Positions 10,838-21,900 of a DNA stretch of 64,000 nucleotides are shown piece after piece. The stretch is from Galeopsis tetrahit (lineage: Eukaryota > Streptophyta > Magnoliopsida > Lamiales > Lamiaceae): positions 13,493,156-13,557,155 of the forward strand of contig OY776119.1 in the NCBI GenBank assembly GCA_963675135.1, given 5' to 3'. The notes under the pieces are model-generated. The model saw only the letters and a program-made list of their open reading frames with translations, was not told the origin of the DNA and searched no databases. The position numbers and the translations under genes are program-made. The stretch's first letter is position 1, and each line of letters begins with the position of its first letter.

Positions 10838-13800
10838 GCAAACGTTCCAGGGTCTAGCTATGTCGACCCCTTCCATGCTCTGTAATCTATAGGCTCCTCC
10901 CTTCAGTACCTGTGTGATTTTATAAGGCCCCTCCCAGTTGGGCTCCAACTTTCCCGTATTCTTTAGGGCATCAGCTCTTCTTAGTACCAGGTCCCCCGCT
11001 CTGAAGGACCTCGGGATCACCCTTCGGTCATATGCGGCTTTAATTCTGCTCTTATACCTTTCGGCGCGTACTCTAACCATCTCTCTTTCTTCTTCCATTA
11101 AATCTAGGGCCTCTCTCATCAATCTTTCATTCTGATGTTCTTCAAATTGGGCAATTCGATGCGACTGCAACACGGCCTCTGGAGGTATCACCGCCGCGGC
11201 TCCGTAGACCAGCTGAAATGGGGACTCTCCAGTTGTTGTCTTTGGACTAGTTCTATATGACCACAATACATTGTCTAACTCGTTCACCCATCCTCCTCCT
11301 ATCTTCGTCAGTCTTGTTCGAATACCATCAACTATCGTTCGATTAGTAACCTCCACTTGTCCATTGGCTTGAGGATGAGCTACAGAGGTGAATCTCTGTA
11401 TTATGTTTAGTCTTGCACACCATCCTTGTACATTTTCTCCGTTAAACTGTGTTCCATTATCAGAGACCAATATTCTGGGTACTCCGAATCTGCAACAAAT
11501 CTGTTTTCTCAAGAATTTAATCACATTTTCTTCATCTATCGTAGCCAGAGGAGCAGCTTCCACCCATTTGCTAAAATAGTCCACTGCTACTATCAGAAAT
11601 TTCCTTCCTCCGGAGGCTGGAGGGAAGGGTCCTACCAAATCGATTCCCCACTTAGCAAAGGGACAGGGAGAGTGCATAGCTCCCATCTCTTCCGCAGGGG
11701 TCCTTATCAATGGACCATTTTTCTGACACTTGACACATTTTTTCACAAATTCCCTAGCGTCTTTTGTCATGGAAGGCCAATATAATCCAGCCCTTAAAAC
11801 TTTCTTCACCACTGCTTTGTATCCTTCATGACTAGCTGCATCACCTTCATGGATCTCTTTGAGTGTGTACATCGCTTCTCGGGTTGATATACACCTCAAA
11901 TATGGTTGTGTGAACGATTTCTTGTATAAGTGCCCTCCGATAATACAATATTTGATCCGAAGGGCTCGGGTCTCTCTGGTGGTAGGGGCGTCTGCTCCCT
12001 TAGTGAGTTCCACCCATATGGCTCTTCTCCAATCATCTTCCTCCTCAATGGCACCAATGGGGTTCTCCAGGGTCTCTCTTTCTGCCACTACCAAGGTCAC
12101 TGTTCCTTGTCCATCAAACTCTGTGGAGCTAGCGAGTTTGGAGAGGCTATCCGCCTGCATATTTTTCTCTCGAGGTATCTGGACTACCTCGCACTCTTGG
12201 AATTTGCCCATCACTTCTTTGGCTCGTTCCAGATAGGCAACCATCCTACTATCTTTGGCTATATACTCCCCCTTCACCTGTTGAACAACTAATTGGGAGT
12301 CTGAGTATAGGGTTACCTTTGGAGCTCCCAATTCTAATGCCATCTCCATTCCTCTGATCAAAGCTTCGTACTCCGCTCCATTATTCGAGGTCATGAATCG
12401 AAACCTCACTGCAAATTGTAGGTCCTCTCCTCGAGGGCCCGCTAGCACAATCCCTGCTCCGCATCCGCTCAGAGTCACTGAGCCATCTACATATACCTTC
12501 CATCCCTGAGCTTCCTCTGGTTTGGTCGACTCTTGGATGAAGTCGGACAAAGCTTGGGCTTTTATGGCTTTCCGTGGCTCGAAATCCACATCATATTCTT
12601 GGAGCTCTATTGCCCATTTCACCATCCTTCCAGAGAGGTCTGCTCGCCCTATAACCTGTTTCAGAAAGTAATTAGTGCGGACCAGTATTTTTTAAGAGAG
12701 GAAATATGGGCGCAGCCTTCGCGCTGTAACTACCACTGCTAGAGCAGCATTTTCAATTTCTGAGTATCGGGTTTCAGCCCCTTGCATGACCTTACTAACG
12801 TAATAAATATGATACTGGAGAGATCCCTCTTCTTTAACCAAGACGGTGCTTAGTGAGAATTCCCCTACGGAGAGATACAAAATGAGAGTATCTCCCGGAG
12901 AAGGCTTTGTCAGCTTCGGTAGCTGGGATAAATGATGCTTCAGGTCTTCAAAGGCCTGTTGGCATGTTTCATTCCATTCAAACTTGGTTCCTTTCTTGAG
13001 AATCTTAAAGAAGGGATGACTCTTTTCGGCAGACTTAGCTATGAACCTGCTCAATGCTGTAATCCTCCCATTGAGCGTCTGGAGCTCTTTCACGTTTCTC
13101 GGTGGCTGCATGTCCAGTACAGCCTTCACCTTGGCTGAATTCACTTCTATACCTCTTTGAGTGACCATGTATCCGAGGAACTTCCCTGATTTTACTCCAA
13201 AAGAGCACTCGGCGGGGTTCAACTTGATGTCGTTCTCTCGAATTACTTGGAAAATTTCCTCCAGATCTTCCACATGCTGATCTGCCTTTACACTCTTAGC
13301 CAGCATATCGTCTACATATATCTCCATGTTCCTCCCCAACTGTCTCCGAAAGACAGCATCGACCATCCTTTGATACGTTGCTCCAGCATTGATTAATCCG
13401 AATGGCATTCGAACATAGCCGAACGTTCCACACGCTGCTATGAAGCACACTTTGGAGACATCTGAGGGGTTTAGCTGGATCTGGTGGTATCCTTGGTATG
13501 CATCCATCATGCTTAGCAGCTCGAAGCCTGAAGTTGCATCTACTAACTGGTCTATTCTTGGTAACGGATAGTGGTCTTTAGGGCATGCCTTGTTGAGGTC
13601 CCTGAAATCGATGCACATTCTTCATTTTCCTCCCCCTTTAGGCACTAGCACAGCATTGGAGAGCCATTCTGGGAATTGGACTTTCACCACGTGTCCTGCT
13701 TTCAATAGCTTCTCGACATCTTCTTTCACGATGTTATTCTTTTCAATTCCAAAATTTCGTAGTTTCTGTTTCACGGGCTTTGCCTTTGGATCAACATTAA

Positions 13801-14821
13801 GGCAATGTATTGCTATCTCCGGAGGGACCCCTGTCATGTCAGCTGGAGAAAATGCAAATATATCGGAATTTCGACGTAATGTAAAGATTACCTTCTCTGT
13901 GAGTTCAGGTCCCAGTTGGGTACCTATCTTAGTGGCAAAGCCGAGTTTCCCTGGGAAGAGCTCCACGCTCATCAGTTCCTCGTCTGTTTTAACATTCACC
14001 TATTCAGGTGTTGCTCCCTCTACTTTCTTCCTCTTGACCTCAGGGTCATCTCCTCTCGTCCGCTCCAAGCCCTTAGTTAGGGCTCTGTCCGCCATCTTTA
14101 CAGACTCTGCATAGCACTTCCGTGCTTGGTACTGGTCTCCTCTTACTTCTCCCACCCCTGTGGCTGTAGGGAATTTCATTTTCATATGAAATGTAGAAAT
14201 GATTGCCTGAAAAAGATTCAGACTAGGTCATCCCATCACAACATTGTATGATGGGGGGATGTCTACAATAAGGAACTCCATCAAGTGGACCTTCCGAGCT
14301 GGAGCGTCCCCCAATCCTACCTGTAACATTACTGATCCCAAAGGTTGGATGGCACCTCCGGAGAAACCATACAGAGAGGTATCTACAGGACGCAGCTTCA
14401 CACTCAGCTCCATTCTCTTAAAACATTCAAAAAACATAATGTCAGCTGAACTCCCCGTATCTACGAAGATTCGAGCAACATCGAACCCAGCTATGTCGGT
14501 AGTGATCACCAGAGCATCGTTGTGATCTTCCTTAACTCCCTTCACATCCTCCGGCCCAAATCGGATATTGGGCGTCTCCGTCATACGTCCTACTTCTCTT
14601 AACTGACCCCCTTGCTCTGCTTTTAGAGCTCGGACACTCTGTTTTCTCTTCCGAAAGGAATCTCCATCGGCTGGTCCTCCCACAATCATGTGAATCACTC
14701 CTCTCTTCGGCGGTGGAGGGGGCATATCTTCGGCCGCCTCTCTGGTTTCCTTCTCTTCCGGTTTTCTTTCATGGTCTTTTCGCTTCTGCCCTCGAGGGCC
14801 CTGTCTGTCTCTAAATATAAA
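10834..14821 (-). pseudogene. pol of the decayed Tat-type element (protease, RT, RNase H, aRNH, integrase)
   Basis: The protease motif VDTGSSADIM lies around 14440. RT has the full N-terminal segment that the young element lacks, and YVDDML near 13315. The archaeal-type RNase H starts at WKVYVDGS (about 12500) and includes NNGAEYEAL and SDSQL. The integrase has an HHCC region (HEGDAASHEG through CVKCQKNG) and a core with WGIDLVGPF, DNGTQF and the E of NGQVEVTNR. In-frame stops occur at about 14226 (CGA to TGA), 14001 (CAG to TAG), 13620 (TGG to TGA) and 12692 (TAT to TAA). Three of these fit cytosine deamination. The C-terminus ends at RPWNVCHL against filler DNA. Confidence 0.9.
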
Positions 14822-16405
14822 TTATTTTAGATGGCCCGCTTGGATCATCCTCTCAATCTCGTCTTTCAGGTGGTAACACTGATTTGTGTCATGTCCATAT
14901 TCATTGTGAAATCGGCAAAATCGATCAGACTTAGGCTTCTGAGGTCCTCGACCTCTGGAATATGGGAATTTCAAGTCTGGATGATCTCCTGCTACCTCCA
15001 GTACTTCAGCAGGCTCAATCCTCAAGGGCGTGTATTTCTCAAACCTCCCGCGAGGGCCAGACCGGGGACCTCCGGAGGGATGGCTATCTCTTGTTGATCC
15101 AGGGGTCCGAGGGACCTCTGGGCTGGGTTGTCTGGAGGGACCTTCTCTTCTTCTCTCTCGATCCTGTGGCCTAACCTCCAGTCTTTTGGCTTTACGGACC
15201 TCCTCCAGAGTGAGGTACTTTTCTGCTCTGTGCAGCAACTCATCAAAATTCTTAACTGGCTTCTTAGCTAAGGAGGAGAAGAAGTCTCCATCCCGTAATC
15301 CGTTGGTGAGAGCGTTGATCTTCACCTCCGGAGAAGCTGTAGGGACCTCCAGAGCTGCCTGATTGAATCTTCGGAGAAAAGCTCTCAAACTCTCGCTCTC
15401 CCCCTGCCTCAGATTGAAGAGGGTCAAAGTGGCCCGTGGTTGCCTCCGGGCACTTGCAAATTGATGGAGAAATAACTCACTGAATTCCTCTCAGGATCGG
15501 ATAGTATTAGGTTCTAGTTGAGTGAACCATTGCTGCGCCGCTTTTGCCAGGGTGGTCAGGAACACCCTGCACTTGATTCCTTCTCCGTAGCGGTGTAATA
15601 GCGCAGCATTCTCAAATCTTACTAGGTGTTCATAAGGGTCAGCCGTACCGTCGTATTCGAAATTGAGGGGCTTGAAATTGAATGGTAGTTCATCCTGTAG
15701 TATGCTAGGAGAGAACTGACATCCAGAAACATACGCGGATCTACTTGCTCGATTATTCATCTGTTTCCTCATATCCTTCATCTCCTTCTGCAGGGCCTGT
15801 AGTTGATCACTAACTGGCCCTCCGTAGGTATCATCTGTGCTTTCTTCTGCTTCAGGGAGTTCTGTCTCTCGGGGTGCCAGATCTGCATTCCTTCTTGTAT
15901 TCCGAAGGGGAATGGTTCTCTCCGCTCGGGAAGGCACCTTATCGTCTTCTTCCGCCCGCATCCCCATTTCTTTGGACAACGCTTGGGAGGCTACAGGTGC
16001 CTCATCTCGGGGTCTCGGGGCAGGTACCTCCAGGTTTCCTGGTGCAGCTCTGGGAACCCGATCTCTTTGATCCGCGAAGGCTCTCTCTACAGCTTGCTTA
16101 ATGAGGGCGTTCAACTGATCGGGAGAGATCAGGAGCGGCCCCGAGTCTAGAATATCTTCTCGCTGAGGATCCGCTGTCTGAGACTCTGGGGCTTCAAGGT
16201 TCTCTGTTACTCTCTCCCCGACCGGTAGGGGATGACTTTCGTCGCCCAAGCCTGGTGTATGCGCCAATGGCTGATTTGATCCAGAAAGAGCATGGATTGG
16301 ATCTTTCCCCCGGCCTCCCCTTGATGGGGGATCCGTTGGCAAAGGGGAATTTTCCCCTTGAAGATTCTTCTTTCCCGAAGTAGATGTTTTGTTTCCGCCA
16401 CCCAT
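14822..16405 (-). pseudogene. gag of the decayed Tat-type element
   Basis: The start is taken at 16403-16405 (MGGGNKTST), which aligns with MGGG of the young element. Earlier in-frame Mets lie in the LTR and leader. A Pro/Glu-rich N-terminal region precedes the retrotransposon gag domain, which begins around LPFNFKPLNFEYDGTADPYE. A zinc-knuckle-like FCRFHNEYGHDTNQCYHL lies near 14900. A TGA replaces a Trp codon near 15495 and a TAA replaces Glu at 14819-14821. The protein would assemble particles in an active element. Confidence 0.85.
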
Positions 16406-16450
16406 TTGCTCGAATAGGTAGAAATTCGTGAGAAAATCTTTCAACTCTTT

Positions 16451-16468
16451 CCCACAGACGGCGCTAGT
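16451..16468 (-). other. primer-binding site of the decayed Tat-type element
   Basis: The minus strand reads tagcgccgtctgtgggaa just after the LTR. The young element has tggcgccgtctgtgggaa at the same place. A G-to-A change in the second base pair region distinguishes the two. Confidence 0.7.
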
Positions 16469-17194
16469 TGATGTGCCAAAATTTGCACGAGAGGATTGCG
16501 TGTCTTCTGGATTGGATGTCCCACTCTTCGAACACGTACAATCACTCCAAGTATGCTGCCTTCCCTCGAAATCCTCAAGAACCTGCAAAGAACACGCCGG
16601 AGGGGGGTCCGGCGTGGACACTCCGATGCCTAAGTCAGTATAGGGCTTATCAAAATCTCCCAAGGATCTCGAGGTCCTCGATGTATTAAATCAGTTCTCA
16701 CAGAATATCAAAAAAGGTGTTTCTCGTTTAGTATATCAAGTTTGTAATATAAGAATGTCTAACCTGGAAATCTCCTTGGATTTACCTATTTATAGACATC
16801 CTTCCTCGAGAGGAAGTCAAGTCTTCCTCTTCTTTCGGAGCTGCCCATAAGACTCGGCCCTGCTGAGTGGACGAAGTCTTCTCTTCTCTCCACTTCCCGA
16901 AGACTCGGCAACATTCCTTCTTAGTAGACTTGGTTCCCCAAGATAAAGGAGGATAAGGTCTGCCTTTTATCAAGTCTGAGCCGAAAATGGCGGAATCTCC
17001 CTACATTTAAGGCTCACGACCTTACATCAAAACTAATTCTTCCTGAAGCTTCTTTCCAGACGGAGCTCCCTCCAAAGGGATCTCCAGAGGGGATTTTTCA
17101 TCAGAGAGTATTATATAATCTGATCCTTCCACTTTTATCTTATCCTCTATACACGTGTCGACTTCTTATTAGGTGACATTTTTAGGCCGCATCA
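16469..17194 (-). repeat. 5' LTR of the decayed Tat-type element
   Basis: On the minus strand it begins tgatgcggcc and ends ggcacatca, next to the primer-binding site. The start resembles the young element's LTR, including a shared gtcgacacgtg block (around 17155 here, 18182 there). Length is about 726 bp against 769 bp in the young element. Confidence 0.8.
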
Positions 17195-17614
17195 GGGAGT
17201 AATTAATTAATATTAATTATTTATATTTAATCCACACATGAATGTGGATAAAGGTAGGATCAGTTATTGGATAACCTCCTATATATAAGAAATCCAACGG
17301 GATTTTACTAACAACTAAACGCAGAGAGAATTCTGAGAATTCTGTTCTCTTCCATTAATCTCTCATTAGACAGAAAGATAGAAACAAAGATTTCTGTATT
17401 CTGTGCAATACGACTTCACAAACACTTAAATCTAGTAGGGCATTTAGATTGTGGATACTAGAAGCGGTTCGTGAAACAATTCATGTGATCGTGTTCTGAC
17501 TACGAGGATCACAGTACGTATGTGGAATTCAACCGGGTTCAAGAATCTTCCGCTGTATTGAGAATTACAGGTTGGTAATTCTAATTCTGATTATTCAATT
17601 AATTAATTCCAACA
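17195..17614 (+). repeat. probable truncated LTR (copia-like)
   Basis: The stretch has a TATA-like cctatatataagaa near 17278 and ends ttaattccaaca at 17614, a common plant LTR terminus. There is no coding sequence nor partner LTR. It directly abuts the decayed gypsy LTR, so one probably inserted into the other. The superfamily is a guess from style. Confidence 0.45.
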
Positions 17615-17971
17615 CAGACTAATCGGACCGAACCTTATAACCCTGAAAAATGCAGGATTAGAGTTCACGAATCATAAACCCATTTAAATTCAAGTTTTTT
17701 TTATCCGGATCGATTAGTAGCCCTGTAGAGCTAGGGCCAACCGATTTCTCTACCATAAGTCTTCCTATGCATGTATTGGTATTTTTTTGTCTCCACTTTG
17801 GGAAAAATCACATAGTCACCACTTTTTTTTTTCCCTTCCGAAACTTGTTTTCATTTTTTTTACCGAACTTTGGGCATTTTTCGATTTTTTTTGTTTTTTC
17901 TGAATTTATCTTTCGAATTTTTTTATTTTTTGACCACGGCTAAATATGTCACTTCACCCACCTTTTTTTTA
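17615..17971 (+). repeat. duplicated flank block related to the CDC20-like upstream region
   Basis: The first part (17618-17715) matches 6095-6200. The second part (17803-17930, with atcacatagtcacc, ccgaaacttg and accgaactttgggcattttt) matches 29052-29123 continued at 29901. No gene is present. Confidence 0.65.
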
Positions 17972-18150
17972 CTCCCTCCACTTTTAAATAAGTGTCACTT
18001 TGCCATTTTAATTATTTTTATAATAAGTGTCATTTTAGTTTTTTTCTTTAATTTTGACAATTTTACCCTTATAAAATAATTTGCCTTCAATTTCAATTAA
18101 TATAGTAGCATAAATCATGGAAAAATCATAAATATTGTACATATGAATAC

Positions 18151-18919
18151 TGATGTAGATAAATATGTCGCTCTCGGAGGAGTCGACACGTGGAAACGGG
18201 ATAAGTTATGATAGTTGTAATTAGGTTAATATATTGAAGAAACAGGATTAATACACCCCCTGGGTTCGAGTAGAGGAATCAGAGAAATCAGAGAAATTTG
18301 GCCTTTGGCCCATATGTGAAGAAATTAATAGGTCTTGGGCTGGGGAAGATTTGGCCCAAGAAGGGAATTATAGCCTGTCTTCCTTGGCTAAGTCCTGGGA
18401 ATTGTTCAAACCCACGAAAAGAGGACTGGATATGCTGAAGAGCCTAGTCTTCAGGGGGATCAGCCGAGTCCTTGGAGATTTGAGGCCGAATTCCTAGATA
18501 TACGCCGAGAATTCAGGGAGAATAGGTCTCTCCCTCTCCGCAGAGAGGGGCCAGGTATATAAAGAAGGTTATTTCCATATTCTGAATTAAGTTATTATTA
18601 CGATACATACATTTTACTGATTATACACACTGCCATACAAAATATACGCTAATAGTGAAGAGAGACTTCACGATATTCGCCGGAATTCCCCTAGATATAC
18701 TGGGGAATTTCTCTTTGATTTCGCCTACGATAAGTTCTGACTTGAGCGTCGGAGTTTCTACGCCGGAGGCCCCCTCCGGTGTACTTTTGCAGGCCAAATT
18801 TGGACTTACGAGAAGATTCACACGAGGATTGTCAAAGGCGAACGAGTGATTGAGATCGTGATTAACAGTGTTCGGAAGGGAACGGCTTATATCCGTAAGC
18901 ATTCTTTTTCGACGCATCA
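18151..18919 (+). repeat. 5' LTR of the young Tat-type element
   Basis: It starts TGATG and ends CATCA. It differs from the 3' LTR at about 18250 (C here, T there) and about 18299 (T here, G there). A long open stretch inside the LTR on either strand is not taken as a gene. Confidence 0.96.
18556..18564 (+). promoter_or_regulatory. probable LTR TATA box
   Basis: The sequence tatataaag lies about 365 bp before the LTR end, and the same motif is at 28511-28519 in the 3' LTR. It is the best candidate for the core promoter of the genomic RNA. Confidence 0.6.
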
Positions 18920-18937
18920 ACTGGCGCCGTCTGTGGG
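18920..18937 (+). other. primer-binding site
   Basis: Directly after the LTR comes actggcgccgtctgtggg. The block tggcgccgt equals the complement of the 3' end of plant tRNA-Asp over nine bases, then diverges. The primer tRNA identity is therefore only suggested. Confidence 0.7.
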
Positions 18938-18977
18938 AACATTTCAAGCTAAGGCGTGAGAAAAGTTCCGTACTGAT

Positions 18978-21900
18978 ATGGGTGGAGGACAAGATCCAAC
19001 AAAGCAGACGAAGGAGAAAGGAGATTCCACCCCTCCGCCTCCTTTTCCTCCGCCCCCTCCAGGATTTCCCTTAAATCGGAATTTAGGGAAACGTCCCATG
19101 GATCACACATCAGAAGATATCCCTCCTCCAGGTTTTCCCTCAAACCGAAATCTAGGGAATCAACCAGTAGACCACGTACCGGAGGATATCCCTCCCACTC
19201 AGGATGGAGACACACCAGGTATCTCAGGAGCATCAGGGAGTGGGATCAATAAGGATAACCCTAACACTCAACCAGAACTCTTGACCGTCTCTCGAGATCA
19301 GTTGGATGAGATGATAGCGCAATCAGTGGAAAGGATAATTACTGCTCGAGGACTTCGCCCTCCTGAACCTGTTCATAAGGGCACACGACCAAATCCACCC
19401 GAACATGTCATCGATTCGGTCCCAGTCCCTTCCAGGAACGAAGATCTCCCTCGAAACCCAGAAGAGAAAGTACCTTCCCAGGCTGAGAGAAGCGTCCTGG
19501 AAAGACCCCTTCGGAGGGATGCAGAGAGAGTCCTTGGGGATATCACCCTAGATACGGGGATGGGAGAAAGCACGGACGACACATATCAAGGGGCCGTCAG
19601 TGATCAGATACAAGCCCTGCGTAAAGAGATGAGGGATATGCAGAGACATATTACTGACAACGTAAGTAAACCCTCTTACACCACTGGATATCAATTTTCA
19701 CCTACTATTTTACAAGACGAACTGCCCTCTAACTTCAAATCTTTAAATTTTGAATACGATGGCACTTCGGATCCCTATGAGCACTTGATGAGATTTGAGA
19801 ACGCGGCCTTACTGCACCGGTATGGAGAAGGTGTCAAATGTCGAGTATTTCTGACTACCTTGTCCAAGGCTGCACAGCAGTGGTTTACGCAGTTAGGACC
19901 AGATACTATCCACTCATGGTCCGAATTCAGCGAATTGTTCCTGCACCAATTCGCCAGCGCTAGGAGACAGCCTAGAGCTACCCTTACTTTGTTCAACATG
20001 CGTCAGGGAGAGAATGAGAGCTTACGGGCTTTCTTGAAAAGATTCAACCAAGCGGCCTTAGAAGTACCTACAGCCTCCTCGGAGGTTAAAATCAATGCCC
20101 TCACCAACGGGTTGCGTGACGGAGATTTATTCACCTCTTTAGCTAAGAAGTCGGTTCGGACTTTCGATGAATTGTTGAGGAGAGCAGAGAAATACCTCAC
20201 CCTGGAGGAGGTAAGGAAAGCTAAACGATCGGAGACCCGGGCTATAGTGGGTAATGGAGAAAGGAGGAAAGAAATTCCACTTAGAAGGCCAAGTCCAGAG
20301 AGACATCGGAGCTCCAGGAGACTGGAAAACGTGAGAAGAGAGGAAGTTGCGCCCTGGAATCCCAGGAGAGGGGCGAAGAGATATACCCCTCTGAAGATAG
20401 AGCCAGCCGAAGTCCTAGAGGTGGCAGGGGACCATCCAGATATGAAATTCCCCTACTCAAGAAGCAGAGGCCCCCAAAACCCAAAGTCAAACAAGTTTTG
20501 TAGGTTCCATAACGATTATGGCCACGATACCAACCAATGTTGGCATCTGAAGGATGAGATAGAGAGGATGATTCAGGCAGGCCACCTCAAAGAGTTTATT
20601 TTCAGAGATCGACAAGGCCCCAGGGGTCAAAAGAGAAAGGACCCCGAGGGGAAGCAGGAAGACGACAGGAGAGATCAGAGGAAGGACAATGAGGAGCCAC
20701 CACCCCCTCCTCAGAAGAGGGGAACTATTCATATGATTATGGGAGGCCCTGCTGATGGGGATTCCTTCAGGCAGAGAAAACAGAGCGTTCGCTCGCTGAA
20801 GAAGGAGAGAAATATAGAGCATCATGAAGTGGGAAAGTTGGTAGAGGGCCCAGACATCCATTTTGGGCCAGAGGACGCTGGGGAGCCTAGAGAAATCCAT
20901 AATGACGCACTGGTCATTACCACGGATATAGCAGGATACGACGTAGCAAGAATTTTTGTAGACACTGGAAGCTCTGCCGATATCATGCTCTTCGAGTGCT
21001 TCAAGAAGATGGACTTGAATATAAAGCTTAGACCGGTGGAAACAGCTCTGTATGGATTCTCAGGGGGAGCCATTCAACCCCTTGGTTCAGCGTTACTACA
21101 AGTAGGGTTAGGAGTTGCCCCTAACCGTCGAGTACAAGTCATAGAGTTCTTGGTTGTAGATGTCCCATCTTCCTATAACGTAGTAATGGGACGGCTAAGC
21201 CTGAATATTTTTCAGGCAGTGATCTCCACCTTCCACATGAAGATGAAGTTCCCTACCTCGGGGGGTGTGGGAGAGATATGTGGCGATCAATACCAGGCGA
21301 GGAAGTGTTACGTAGAATCGGTCAAGATAGCAGACAAGGCTGTGTTCCGAGGAATAGAGAGGTTTAAGGGTGGAGACCCTGAACTGAAGAGACAGAAAGT
21401 GGGGGAGCTAATGCAAGAGCAACCCAAAGTTAAAGCGGATGAGGAGTTAATGAGCATCGAGCTCTACCCAGGAAAGGAGGGATTTGCAACCAGGATAGGT
21501 ACGAACATGAATCCTGAACTCCAGAGAAAGATGATACTCACCCTCCAGGAGAATGCAGACATCTTTGCATTCACAGCGACGGATATGACGGGTATCCCTC
21601 CAGAAATAGCAGTGCACCACCTGAACGTGGATCCCAAAGCCAGGCCCGTGAAACAGAAGTTGAGGAACTTCGTGTTGGTGTCCAAGGGAGCTGGCAAGTG
21701 GAGGATGTGCATTGACTTTAGGGACTTGAACAAAGCCTGCCCTAAAGACCACTACCCTTTGCCCAGGATCGACCAACTGGTGGATGCCACATCTGGGTTC
21801 GAATTACTCAGCATGATGGACGCATATCAGGGGTACCATCAGATCCAGCTGAACCCCCTCGATATACCGAAGGTATGCTTTATAGCGACATGTGGTACTT

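Larger units (their letters stand above)
10834..17194 (-). mobile_element. decayed Tat-type Ty3/gypsy element lacking its 3' end
   Basis: Read on the minus strand: 5' LTR 17194-16469, primer-binding site, gag, protease, RT, RNase H, a second (archaeal-type) RNase H and integrase. This is the Tat/Ogre-lineage order. The polyprotein stops a few codons before the normal C-terminus at a rearranged junction with CDC20-like DNA. The 3' noncoding region and 3' LTR are absent. Several in-frame stops interrupt coding. It is clearly related along its length to the young element at 18151-28874 but much older. Confidence 0.92.

Noticed and set aside
15030..15362. Plus-strand frames within the decayed gypsy gag
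   Set aside because: They mirror the minus-strand coding sequence and have no domains.
18655..18849. Frames inside the LTRs of the young element
   Set aside because: They are identical in both LTRs, lack family features and end within the LTR.
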